Below, one piece after another: positions 11,496 to 21,787 of a stretch of DNA of 64,000 nt (positions are counted from its first letter, which is position 1; each line of letters begins with the position of its first letter). The translations under genes and the position numbers were made by a program. The notes beneath the pieces were generated by a model. That model ran no database searches, was not told the origin of the DNA, and was given only the letters and a program-made list of their open reading frames with translations. Source of the DNA: Athripsodes cinereus (Eukaryota; Arthropoda; Insecta; Trichoptera; Leptoceridae); assembly GCA_947579605.1 (NCBI GenBank), contig OX388309.1, positions 21,953,071 to 22,017,070 of the forward strand, read 5' to 3'.

Positions 11496-11818
11496 GTGAG
11501 GCTCTCAATGTGGAACCGGTACTCCTGCATATAGAGAGGTCGTAGTTGCGATGGCTGGGTCACGTTCTCCGCATGCCAGAGGACAGACTACCACTTAGAT
11601 CTTTGGAGGCTGTGGGAGAGGGCAGAAGACCGGTGGGCCGCCCTAGAAGAAGCTGGCAAGGGCAAGTGTCAAACTTGTGTGATGAAAGACTTGGTTTGGA
11701 GTGGCCAGAGGTCCTGGAAGCAGCGGTGGACAGGGATCTCTCGAGGAGGTACCTAGGCGCAATGGGCCCCCGACCCAACTAGGACAAGGGGAAGAAGATG
11801 TATGTATGTATGTATGTA
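11496..11818 (+). pseudogene. LINE-D 3' end (reverse transcriptase C-terminus) with (TGTA)n tail
   Basis: Longest copy of LINE-D here. The frame reads REALNVEPVLLHIERS, then a TAG where related LINEs have Gln, then LRWLGHVLRMPEDRLPLRSL and GRRPVGRPRRSWQGQ, ending at a stop after GPRPN. It finishes in tgtatgtatgtatgtatgta at about 11800-11818, a microsatellite tail as expected for target-primed insertion of RTE-like or similar LINEs. A minus-strand partner lies at 12363-12505. Confidence 0.85.
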
Positions 11819-12362
11819 CAAATTAAAACTCTGATGAATAATAAAATGTTAATATTCACCCTTTCGTACCTGAAGAGATGACTACACAGGTTATGATAAC
11901 TCATCGATCAGACGGACACCTTTCATATCCGAACCTGGGGATATCACGATAATACAGAGTGCACTACATATTATACGGGTACAGGTTACAGGTTCCATTG
12001 TACATATGTTTTGTACTCACTAAAAATAGTACACAAATAGAGCTGTGTATGAAACACAGTTTGAATACTTTCGATGTTTTACAAAATATATTTACCCATT
12101 ATGGAAGGCACATCATATTCGATGTCGTACTGGGTGGAATGCCTGTGAATAATAATAATAATATTCGATGTATGCAATTTCGTTATTTAAAAAAAATATT
12201 TAAGATTTGCGGAAGGTAGAATTATTAATACTTTTAATATTTGGAAAAGGATGTGAGTGTCGTCGATTCTTATCTCTTGATATAATTGGGCGCAGAAAAC
12301 TCTGTAGAAACTATGGATTGAAAAACATTCATAAAAAAATACAATTTACACACTGATAGATA

Positions 12363-12505
12363 CATACATACATACATGCATCTTCTTGTCCTTGTCCTAG
12401 TTGGGTCGGGGGTCCATTGCGCCTAGGTACCTCCTCCAGAGATCTCTGTCCACCGCTGCTTCCAGGACCTCTAGCCACTCCAAACCAAGCCTTTCAACAC
12501 GCAAG
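12363..12505 (-). pseudogene. LINE-D 3' end, inverted copy
   Basis: Reverse complement of the last ~140 bp of LINE-D, including the tail (read here as catacatacatacatgcat) and the 'ctagttgggtcgggggtcc' end of the frame. With 11496-11818 it forms an inverted pair about 0.55 kb apart. Confidence 0.9.
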
Positions 12506-12905
12506 TTCGATACATGGTGCATTCAGAGAAGTGAATTCTAATATAAAAATTGTCTGGAAAAAGGTGATGGTTTTATCAAAACGTTCCAATTACTAATTCT
12601 TTACACACTGTTCCCATAACACTGATACAGATTGCCTCATTAGCCTTACATTTTTCATTCAATAACAAGTATTGCTTATAGTTTGTAAGGCGTTAGAAAG
12701 CTGGCATTAGGCTGTGGATTAATAATTAAAAAAACAAAATTAATAAAACTGTTTTGATAAGCGATTTACTTCAAATAGAAATGATGGAGCACACGCGTGT
12801 TTTATTCATTTTATTAATACAGACAATGTCATAGAAAAGCTAACAAATAGAGGTTATTTTTTCCTTAAAAACCTTTTTGTAAACAATTATATGTAATACG
12901 TTTAC
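12506..12905. other. AT-rich spacer
   Basis: No feature recognised. Confidence 0.5.
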
Positions 12906-13095
12906 TGGTATATTATACTATACCCTCAAGTAAGGTATCCAACTGACTAATTGTAGGCAATAAACATGCAGAATGTTCTCACAGAGCCAGAATGGGTGGC
13001 AGACCTAAACCTGAATTGTTGATGTTAATTATTTTAGAAGTGAAATTTTACGTACAATTGCCTTTTACAGGACACTCGAAAACTTACAAAAAAGA
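12906..13095 (-). repeat. SINE-B copy, inverted
   Basis: On the minus strand: 'cttacaaaa'-flanked 'gttttcgagtgtcctgtaaa', 'aggcaattgtacgtaaaattt', 'ggtctgccacccattctgg' and degenerate 'catgtttattgcc' blocks ending near 'gagggtatagtata'. Confidence 0.65.
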
Positions 13096-13367
13096 CTACG
13101 ATACCTTTTGTTATATGTATGTATTCAAATATGCATACGTTTACATATGTTTAATTTATTTTTTTACTATTTTTATAAAAGCTGGAAGACATCACCCAAA
13201 AACATATATTTGATGCGTAAAGAAATACGTCGAAATCTGAACTTTAGTGTGAGTTCCTTTAAAATTTCATTTTTTATTAAATAGGGAATGAAGTTTACGA
13301 AATAAAAATAATAATAGATATACATGTAATTATAAATAAAACACTTATTTATAGTATATCCACTGTA

Positions 13368-13432
13368 ACTTTTTATTGGACGCGAGCCGGCTTTCAAGAG
13401 CTTCCGCTCTCATCATCAGGCTAGCGAAAAGT
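13368..13432 (-). ncRNA. Hammerhead-ribozyme-like motif
   Basis: Read on the minus strand: a 6-nt ACTTTT arm (13432-13427), CTGATGA (13419-13413), a perfect AGAGC/GCTCT stem capped by GGAA (13410-13397), GAAA (13395-13392), a short GC-rich segment, GTC at 13381-13379, then AAAAGT (13373-13368), which pairs with the first arm. The order CTGANGA, stem II, GAAA, stem III, NUH, stem I is that of a type I hammerhead. Stem III is poor: the position next to the A-U pair appears as G opposite G. Such motifs are known in Penelope-like retroelements and retrozymes. Activity is not claimed. Confidence 0.4.
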
Positions 13433-14218
13433 ATATACAATGTATATGCTCAATACGATTTATTTGCTGAAAATCAATTAATGTCATTGAAAGTCACTGA
13501 AGATAAACGATTTGCTGTTTTCAATATCAACATTTAGAATCTATTTAAAGTATGCATCTATAGGTTCGTTATTCTATGATTTATTTATATTAAAATATAA
13601 ATATAACAGTGTGTAGGATGGTTGTTTACATCTAAGTTACGTAATGAATTATTTTGTTTGATTTATTTAGTAATTAAAATAGAATTATATTATGTGCCTC
13701 GACATTCTCAGATATTTTAGACTTTGAGAATTTTCTTTATGGTGGATAGTTCGCTAGATTTTTACAACCATATAGGTTCTCTCCATCAATATCATAACGT
13801 GATGAATCTATAACAAGAGGGGTAGTCGACGAAATATCTGTGTGTAATCAACCTGTAAGCTCAGATTCAATAAAAGACTAAGAATAGCGGGAAAAATAAA
13901 TTGTATAATTTTACTTTGACTTCTCCTATAAGTAAATATCAACATTTGAAAGCAACATTTTTCTCCGTTTGGCTGTAAAAAAGGACAGCATTCGAAGGCG
14001 TGTGCGATGGAGGGGGAGGGGAGGGGGATTACCGAATTCATGACCATCTTGATTTGTCTAGTGTAAGTGTGATTTCTTGGACTTATAGGGGGCAGATGCC
14101 TTACTACATATCTTAAAATGTGTTATGAGAGGAACGTGAGGTGTGTTTTTTCAATAATTAAGCTACCGGGCGACACAGGAATATAAGAATTGTTTAGAAA
14201 ATATAAAAAAAAAATTAA
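13433..14218. other. AT-rich sequence, purine-rich patch at 14005-14030
   Basis: No gene recognised. The run 'gcgatggagggggagggg' at about 14005-14022 is the only compositional outlier. Confidence 0.45.
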
Positions 14219-14625
14219 CGTCCCGTGGATCACCTAGCAAAGACCTCTCCCACTCTTTTCCGTAAGTTTTCGAGTCTCCCACTCTTTTCCGTAAGTTTTC
14301 GAGTGTCGTGTAAAAGGCAAATATTCGCAAAAATGAAGACACACATAGAGGTGCGCGGCTCGATCCCAGGTGTCGGCAGACCCCTCTTTCACGAATGCTT
14401 TTAGCTTCCTGTGAAAGGTGTATGAGGTTGTATTTGGGTTTATATCAAAAAACATAGATACATCTTTAAAAAATCTGTAATTCGGCAATGAAGTTTGCCA
14501 CCCATACCGAATGTCTTAATTTTTTGTTGGCACTAAGTGGGCAGGTTGTATGTTTATTAAATGCAACTTGTCTGTGGGTTACTTGTGGAATATGTTGCGA
14601 TGGTATAGTAGTAGTAGGTATATAT
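14219..14625 (+). repeat. SINE-B copy interrupted by a SINE-2 fragment
   Basis: SINE-B starts 'cgtcccgtggatcacctagc', and its 'ctcccactcttttccgtaag' block is tandemly duplicated (about 14247-14275 and 14276-14304). It is interrupted by a SINE-2 piece at 14343-14475 and resumes with 'ctgtaattcggcaatgaag', ending at 'gcgatggtatagtagtagta'. Confidence 0.8.
14343..14475 (+). mobile_element. SINE-2 fragment, 5'-truncated
   Basis: Begins inside the Pol III B-box region ('cggctcgatcccaggtg'). It then matches the SINE-2 copy at 60409 through 'cctctttcacgaatgctttt', 'gtgaaaggtgtatgaggttg', 'tatttgggttta' and 'tacatctttaaaaaa'. Nested in SINE-B, so younger than its host. Confidence 0.8.
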
Positions 14626-16544
14626 ATAAAACCTATAAAATAAACGTCAAAATCATTTGTAATCATATTTTTATAAGAGGCTCGAAAACACACGTAAAGA
14701 ATTTATAAAATAATAATAATTGAAAGTATAATATTATGAACCTCATAAATCAGACACATTCATCTTTTTCTCATCAACGTGAAATCCAAATCGAGATCAC
14801 TCATCGGGAGATTTAAATTGTTTCCAAGATCTTTGACTTGTAGCTTTTTTAGAGTATCTGATTAATTTTGGTATTGCTTCGTATAAATAATAACTGGTAT
14901 GATACACTAGTACCCTACTTACAAAACATTTGCAAAATATTGTCATTATCGAGAGAAATTGATACTTACAACTTTTACCACCACATTCTTCAACATAATT
15001 GTCTTTTATTTTTTCAAAAACTTTACGATCACTTTGTTTATATACTCGGCATTAACATTATAATAATTTCTAGTTTAGATAATCACTCGTTAATGGTAAA
15101 CGTTCCACCGAAACCGTGGTTGCGAAAAAGCTCATAAAATATAATAATTGATACATATGTAGTTAATTAATAATAATATCAACTTTAATAATGCTCATTG
15201 AACATCGCGTTACTCTGATCGTATCCCTATTTCAGAGTACAAAATAGAGGATTAGTTCACTTTTAATTATCTTTGGAAAATCTGTTTATTTTATGTCTAA
15301 ATAGTGGGAAACATAATATGAAGAGTGACTTCGCTCTATTCCGATAGCAACATTATTGTGGAGCCATCTTCATAACAATTTGTTCTCCAAATTTTTCGAC
15401 CTCATGCAATGGATTATTAAAATGGACTTTAAACAGGTATATTCATTCGTTTAATATATTTATCAATCATTTAGCTTTGACATAAATCGAAGAGAGGTTA
15501 GACAGAAACATACTGTTATTTGTACCATATAGGGAAGTTGTGTATACTCTGGTATATTTATTTGTGATATATAAATACAGAAAGTAGGCTTATAATAATA
15601 ACATTGTATTAAATACACATAATAATACATCTCTTTAGAAGGATATTACAAGATATAGATACATATCAATACAAACACAAGAAGGGTAATAATAATTGAG
15701 TCCGCTCGTAAATATTTTGTATATTTAAGTATCCTTTGCTCTGTAATTTGGCAGAGCAACGGAAAAATAATATCCTCTAAACCAAATCTCCTATTTTAGG
15801 CTAAAACATTATAAATATCTTATATATTGACGATTTAAATGACACAATTTTATAGGAAAATTGAATAGACGGCGTAAAATGTTTTAACAAAACTTTGATA
15901 TGAATTTATTGAATATATTAGGTATTTTGATGTTTTAAGTCCATAATTTATGTAAGTGCAAAAATTTACAATTGCTTACATTATGAAAAAATAATCACAA
16001 ATCTATTTTCAATCTGATACAGAAAATGATACAGTAGTCAAAATTATGATGTTGCCAGTTTTCAAATAATTTTCCCATCTTTGTCGTTTTACAGGAAATT
16101 GCATGTACCTACCTACGCTATCTGCAAGTGCGAAATTATTGAGATTTTTTTCCTAAGCGAAGTAGAGTAAAATTAAACTTGTACATAATAAGAGTCACAA
16201 TGGTGCCATTACTATTCCATATACATACACCTTGCTCCATAAATCAGTTGGCATATTGTTTTTATGTTAAATATAATAAATCAATTATTACCTCTCAGTA
16301 CGATGTTGCTGTTGTTATTATTATTATAACTATTATTATTATTATGGTTTCTTGTTGTTATTTATAACTATGATCTCGATAAATCATCTTATCGGTGATA
16401 CTATTACATTGTGTTATAAATAATAATAATAAAAATATGTATTAAGGTAATCTAACTTAGTATGTTATTATAATATTTATTTTGACAGTATATGACAATA
16501 CGTTATGAGCCTACATATTACATAGGTATATTTTCTTCTCTTTA
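14626..16544. other. AT-rich sequence with no recognised gene
   Basis: Contains a (TTA)n-type microsatellite at about 16312-16345. No other feature supported. Confidence 0.45.
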
Positions 16545-16705
16545 TAGTTGGCCCTTTGCGACCTGATATTTCTTACATACAAATATCTCTGCTCATTGCT
16601 ACTGATTTCAGGACTTCTGGCTACTAAGTTTTTTTCTTGCCTTTGCCAGCTTCTTCGGGGTGGGCTATAGGCTATCTGTTATCTCTCACACAGGCTCTTA
16701 TTTAT
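16545..16705 (-). pseudogene. LINE-D 3' fragment, old and inverted
   Basis: Diverged version of the minus-strand LINE-D end at 12400-12500 and of the complement of 11600-11730: 'gatttcaggacttctggcta', 'ttgccagcttcttcgggg', 'tatctctcacacaggctc'. No intact frame. Confidence 0.55.
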
Positions 16706-17810
16706 AGTTATAACATATATGAAAACCTGTGTTTTGGTTTTTGTGCTTTCTGTTTTGTCTGTCAATCTTCATTATTGTAATTAACTAAAAGGACGTTTTG
16801 TTGGAGGATTCTTTCAGGCGATCTCTGAGGCACTCATATAAATAAAAGATTTTGCACGATGAGTGTGGATGACATAGAAACTACCTTCCTGAAACATCCA
16901 TTGGTAAGGGAGGGTATAATCCTTAATGTCAATCTTAATTTATAGGACTTTTTCATTCTGTCGTTTCTTCGAATACCTATATGTATTAAACAGAAAAAAG
17001 TATTTTACTTAATACCTACCTACAAAGAATCATTTTTTTTATTCATAAGTCTATCGCGCAACTAGTAGTTAGAACATTTACTTCATTCCATGTCTTCGTG
17101 TATCATTCTAGAGAAAATGATAATGGGTTAAAAATATATTATTCATCTAGAATATTTCACTGTCAATAAATTTGGATTAATAACATTTAACATTGCGACA
17201 TTTACAAAAAAAAAACATAAATTTCACACGACACAGCCGTCATCAGTCATGTTTTTCGGCCCTTAAATCGATGTTAATACGAGTATCTTAAATCATTGAC
17301 AAAACGACATGTAAAATAAATACGGTATATTAAATAACACTCTAAATGTTAAATTTGATTAAGGCGACATATAATATAATGCATAATCGATTGGTGGCTA
17401 AGTCAAATTTGTTTGTTTTGTCCGATAAGATGACAGCAAAAAGAGGGCTCCACGGTCAGTGTCTGTATTAAATTAATGCTGTTATTGTTTAGATTTGGGC
17501 ATTGTCCAAAGAAATCGTCAAGTTATATATATGTATTATAATTTGTATTTATCGATAAAATTGTAAGGTTATTTGAAGACTATACCTACCACCAGTTTTA
17601 AAACGTTTTATAAAAATCATATTTTGGAACCATAACGTGAGCTCCCGTGGTAGTACTTTGCCACGGCTAGCTTGGGGGCCACGTTACAAGATATGTTCCT
17701 CTTAAGTAGGTGGGTACTAATATACAAAATAAAAAAAATAATAATTATAATTATAACTACGATTTATTCAAGGGAATAATTTATATGCATGGACCAATGC
17801 AAAATAAACA
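16706..17810. other. AT-rich sequence flanking the LTR element
   Basis: Mostly uninformative. It includes an exon-like ATG and splice donor at 16859-16909 (see findings) and a GC-richer patch at 17638-17690 with the imperfect inverted repeat 'cgtggtag...gccacg'. Confidence 0.4.
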
Positions 17811-18277
17811 AACAATAACACTGACGTGTTCACACAGAAAAAAAAAAAACACATGTAAGTACTATTATCATATAGTAATAGAATATAAGTAATGTACAAA
17901 AATTATAAATAAAAAACAATTACTTCTTCGTTGCGCTGGCTAAACGCGAGGGCGCGACCCTCAGCGATTGTAGTACAATTAACACAATGTCCATATATGT
18001 GTCACGAAGAGTCCAGTTGCAGTGCACAAATATAGTTCCCGATGAACAACTTCACAATGGAATATTTTATCAATAGTCTATTAATCACTTGTCGAATATA
18101 TGATATTGCAATCAAATTAAAAAAAATAGTCTCTGATGATAATAATGAAATTCACTTTTCAATTTATTTCTCACTTTCGATGGATCACTTCTTACTTAGG
18201 TATTTGTATATCGTAAATACCTAGCAGACAAGGCGAGTACTATATCGGTGTTACGCGCACGGATGTTGAAAAACTTC

Positions 18278-18312
18278 TGAACTCTCGTCCTTGAACTGCG
18301 CTGGCTTATATA
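18278..18312 (-). promoter_or_regulatory. LTR core promoter (TATA and initiator), 3' LTR copy
   Basis: Minus strand TATATAAG (18312-18305) is followed 34 nt later by an initiator-like TCAGAAG with its A at 18278. This is the inactive, downstream copy; the copy at 26879-26913 would drive the element. Confidence 0.5.
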
Positions 18313-19573
18313 GTTCTCCGGGGCGGCAGACAGAGACAGAAATAAAATTGTTCTGTCTCCTTCTATGTCCTTGTACTTTTCTTCAATGGCATTATAAAAT
18401 AGTATGTATTTTAAATTTGATTGCTTTATCATAATATGAAGAATATTAAAATGATTAAAATGCGATGTTTTTTTCTTTCTTGAAGTTACAGCCGTTTTTC
18501 GGAAGATAATTATCAAACAAGATTATTTACATACATTTGAATTATGGAACAACTACTTAACTTATCTTAACATGTGCAAAATTATTTACAATCAATTTTC
18601 ACCTAGATATCTACATCTCTAAACAACAATTAATTTAATTAAATACATTTTCATGTTCTTTTGATATACATAGGTATCGTAGAATTTTAAAACAATAGTT
18701 ATGACTCTAAGATTATCATAAAGTTTGATCCTATACCTACCGATACAATTTACTTAGCAACATCAATTTATAATTTACATACTCGATCTACTTTAAATAT
18801 AAAACAAATCTCAATTGTAACATATCGTCATAATATCTTATTGAAATCATTAAATATTATTAGTGTACACCTCGGTGTATCAACAAGCAATTATTTACAT
18901 ATCAAACATTATTATTTCTTATAATATCCAATTATTTACATACGTCCTTAATCAAGTTTATTATTACTTTTGTTTTTAAATATGCAAAACTTTCTTTATA
19001 CCTATCTCAATGCCAGATATTAAATCCAAATTATATTTTTCAATATAATGACAATATCCCATAAGTCGTGTGACTTGATAGATATTTATTAGATACAATG
19101 AATCAGTGATACAATTAATCATTGGATGGACACATCTATATAATTATAATAAAATTAATTCTTTCCGTACTAGTAAATATTAACTACCTACTATATTATT
19201 TACATTTTTACATATTTAAACATTTCTTTTACTCAATAAATTACTATATGCAATATTTACACAGGTTAGGTATATTTTAGGATCTCTCATACGACCCAAT
19301 GTATTATCACATACATCATATCAAAAATCATACAAAATAAATTACAATTAAAATATTACTATACCTAGCGCGGACATTAGTCATTATAACAGGTGTAAAA
19401 ACAAAACACTTTGTTAAACAAAAGGGAATATCATAAAGCCATTAAGATTTTTGTAGAAAAAGTTACAACAAAATAAAATTACCCAGCGGCTAAGTGAGTA
19501 GTCACCAGAACTCTCATTGTTATATGGGATAGTTATAATCCTGCCATTGTTTATTTAACTTTCACTAATACAT

Positions 19574-20934
19574 TGCCAAATGTCTGATACGAGCGCTTCC
19601 TAAGAAGGCAGGCACGACAAAGTGCGAACAACACAGAACCTTAAGCATGATATCACACGCTTCTAAGATACTCACCAACATTATAATGAAAAGGGCGGAA
19701 AATAAAATAAACGAAACACTTTCAGAAGATCAATTTGGATTCCGCAAGGAGACTGGTACAAGAGATGCAATCCTGAGTCTCAGACTTATTCTAGAAAAGA
19801 GAATAACAGTTAATAAAAACACATATATAGCATTCATCGACCTAGAAAAGGCATTCGATAAAGTAGAATGGGAACAACTTTTTAACATCCTAAACGAAAT
19901 AGGAATGAGTTTCAAAGACAGAAGAGCAATCTGGAGCCTATATAAGAACGAAATGGCCGTAATTAAAAGCGGAGAGAGCTGCGCAGAAGCAAGGGTCGAA
20001 CAAGGCGTAAGACAAGGATGCTCAATGTCGCCAGCTCTCTTTAACTGCTATATACAGCGAGCCATTGATGAACTGAGAGAAGAAATGAAGAACTGGACAG
20101 GAGTCAAAATAAATGGGAAAAAGGTCGACATGATCAGATATGCTGACGACATAGCACTGCTCGCAGACTCCGAGATGGAGCTGAACGAAGCCTTAGGAAA
20201 AATGGAACGTATTCTGTTGTCAAAGTACAACATGAAAATAAATAAAGAAAAAACAAAATGTATGGTCGTTGGAAAAGAGGAAGCGACTGCGAACATTGCC
20301 ATAAATGGAGTGAGCATCAAACAAGTAAGTGAATTCGTGTACCTGGGCAGCAGAATAAACCAGGATGGACGCTCCAAATCGGAAATTGTAAGCAGAATAA
20401 ACCAGGCTAGGATTGCCTTTAACAAAAAATCAAAGATATTGGAATCCCCAAATATTGACTTAAGCGTAAGGAAGAACCTTACTAAAGCCTTTGTATGGAG
20501 CATTCTGCTTTATGGTTGTGAGACATGGACCATCAGCAAGAGTGAAAGCGGACGGTTGGCGGCCTTTGAGATGTGGTGCTACAGACGCATGCTCAAGATC
20601 CATTGGTCGGAGCACGTCGAAAATGAAGAAGTATTAACCAGGGTAGGCGAAAAAAGGCAACTCCTTAAGAGAATCAGCCAACAACGAGCTAACTGGATTG
20701 GCCACAACATCAGGCATCCAGGACTACTCATCGCCATCGCAGAGGGTAAGACCGAGGGGACAAATGGCAGAGGCCGACCAAGAGACGCATATATGGACCA
20801 ACTGAAGAGAGACATGAACTGTGGCTCATACGTAGGGCTAAAAAGACTGGCTGAGAATAGAGACGAATGGAGAAGAAAAACCAAACTCGTTGCAGACCAA
20901 TCCAGTGGATTGTAACTCATTATATATAATACAT
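19574..20934 (+). mobile_element. RTE-like LINE, 5'-truncated, inserted in the Gypsy 3' LTR
   Basis: The insertion splits the LTR exactly, flanked by an 8-bp direct repeat 'taatacat' (19566-19573 and 20927-20934). Its 3' end is the short TA-rich 'ctcattatatata' with no long poly(A), as in RTE-type elements. The 5' part, including endonuclease and early RT, is absent. It postdates the LTR element. Confidence 0.92.
19575..20915 (+). CDS. RTE-like reverse transcriptase, N-terminally truncated but open
   Basis: The frame is open from the insertion junction (19575) to the stop at 20913-20915, with no initiator at the true start. The first Met is at 19647, giving 422 residues. Numbered from that Met it has QFGFRKETGTRDAI (29-42), the palm motif AFIDLEKAFDKVEW (62-75), GVRQGCSMSPALF (120-132) and the catalytic YADD at 165-168. 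Next come the thumb-like CETWT region and a C-terminal tail with NGRGRPRD near 374-381. The family copies RNA into DNA at a nicked target site. Without the endonuclease and first RT blocks it cannot be autonomous, but it shows no decay. The decayed fragment at 16-422 is a sister copy. RTE is my best clade guess from motif style. Confidence 0.9.
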   Translation, partial: AKCLIRALPKKAGTTKCEQHRTLSMISHASKILTNIIMKRAENKINETLSEDQFGFRKETGTRDAILSLRLILEKRITVNKNTYIAFIDLEKAFDKVEWEQLFNILNEIGMSFKDRRAIWSLYKNEMAVIKSGESCAEARVEQGVRQGCSMSPALFNCYIQRAIDELREEMKNWTGVKINGKKVDMIRYADDIALLADSEMELNEALGKMERILLSKYNMKINKEKTKCMVVGKEEATANIAINGVSIKQVSEFVYLGSRINQDGRSKSEIVSRINQARIAFNKKSKILESPNIDLSVRKNLTKAFVWSILLYGCETWTISKSESGRLAAFEMWCYRRMLKIHWSEHVENEEVLTRVGEKRQLLKRISQQRANWIGHNIRHPGLLIAIAEGKTEGTNGRGRPRDAYMDQLKRDMNCGSYVGLKRLAENRDEWRRKTKLVADQSSGL

Positions 20935-21113
20935 ACAATAGTATCTAAGTGCAGGTAGATATATAGGTACATAAAAATAAATGCATCAATATTTGGATTT
21001 TTCTAGACTTTCTTGCGAACTCTATTATTTGAAATAAATATTCCCTTATCAACAAAACAATATTATATTCATCATAATGTTTTCCGTCATAATTAATTAG
21101 CAATGCATATCAA

Positions 21114-21787
21114 ATTCGACACCCCCTTCTTGACGGAAAAATTATGTTCAATGATACTTAAATTATTCTTAACCAATTACAAGTCCCGAAAAAATTACAT
21201 CATTCTTAAATTATTACAAAAACAATCAATAATGTGTGCAAACTAGATAACCAAGGTATGTACCGATATATTTAAAAATTTACTCTAAACCCGATAGGCG
21301 CCAACTCATTCTTCTTATTTAGATGTTCGACGGAGAATGAGTAAGACCGTCATGCTCAATGATAATATTATTGACAACACACCTGTATCATCCCATCTGC
21401 ACACCACATATTAGTCAAAAATTAAAACCATAATTATTGCCAACTTATAGCCTATATACAGATCATCTTAACTAATGTTGTGTGAACACGTCAGTCCTAC
21501 CTATCTATTATATACAATTATTTACAACTTAACACTAATCTTACCTACATCTTATCCTAAGCTTACCGCAACTCTACTTAAACTGCGCAGTTTAACTAAT
21601 ATTTACACTAACTACCTTTCTACATACACGCACCTACCTAACTATTTATATATTTACAATTGATTAATTATGAAAGAATTATTTATATTGAACTCATATT
21701 TACACGCGATGATTTAAGGATACTAGGTATTTACAATTACAATTTACAACGATTATAATTTTTTTTTAAGAGACACGTATAATATAT
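21114..21787 (-). other. Gypsy 3' untranslated region with polypurine tract
   Basis: Lies between the pol stop and the 3' LTR. On the minus strand the purine tract AAGAAGGGGG (about 21131-21122) sits next to the LTR, as expected for plus-strand priming. Between them is TGTCGAAT, which is absent from the outer edge of the other LTR. A 17-bp inverted copy of the LTR's terminal sequence (tgtgtgaacacgtcagt) lies at 21479-21495. Confidence 0.65.

Larger units (their letters stand above)
17811..21113 (-). repeat. 3' LTR of the Gypsy element, split by a LINE insertion
   Basis: Matches 26412-28353 with offset 8601 up to base 19573, and offset 7240 from 20935 onward. The difference (1361 bp) is the inserted RTE-like LINE plus its 8-bp target duplication. 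TG...CA ends could be at 17822 and 21112, but homology runs 11-12 bp further at the low-coordinate end, so the exact boundary is uncertain. Confidence 0.92.

Noticed and set aside
11800..12383. Possible CRISPR-like or structured repeat in the TGTA/TACA region
   Set aside because: These are simple microsatellite tails of two inverted LINE-D copies, with no spacers.
13808..14047. 79-codon minus-strand frame near the GGGGAGGGG patch
   Set aside because: No motif, and the composition follows local purine/pyrimidine bias.
17636..17690. GC-richer patch with 'cgtggtag...gccacg' as a tRNA gene
   Set aside because: Lacks a B box and cannot form the four tRNA arms.
18042..18516. Short open frames inside the 3' LTR, repeated identically at 26643-27117
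   Set aside because: They are identical only because the LTRs are young copies of each other. They lie across the promoter region and have no recognisable motif.
21114..21787. A possible env gene downstream of Gypsy pol
   Set aside because: Only about 670 bp of AT-rich sequence with no long minus-strand frame separates pol from the 3' LTR.
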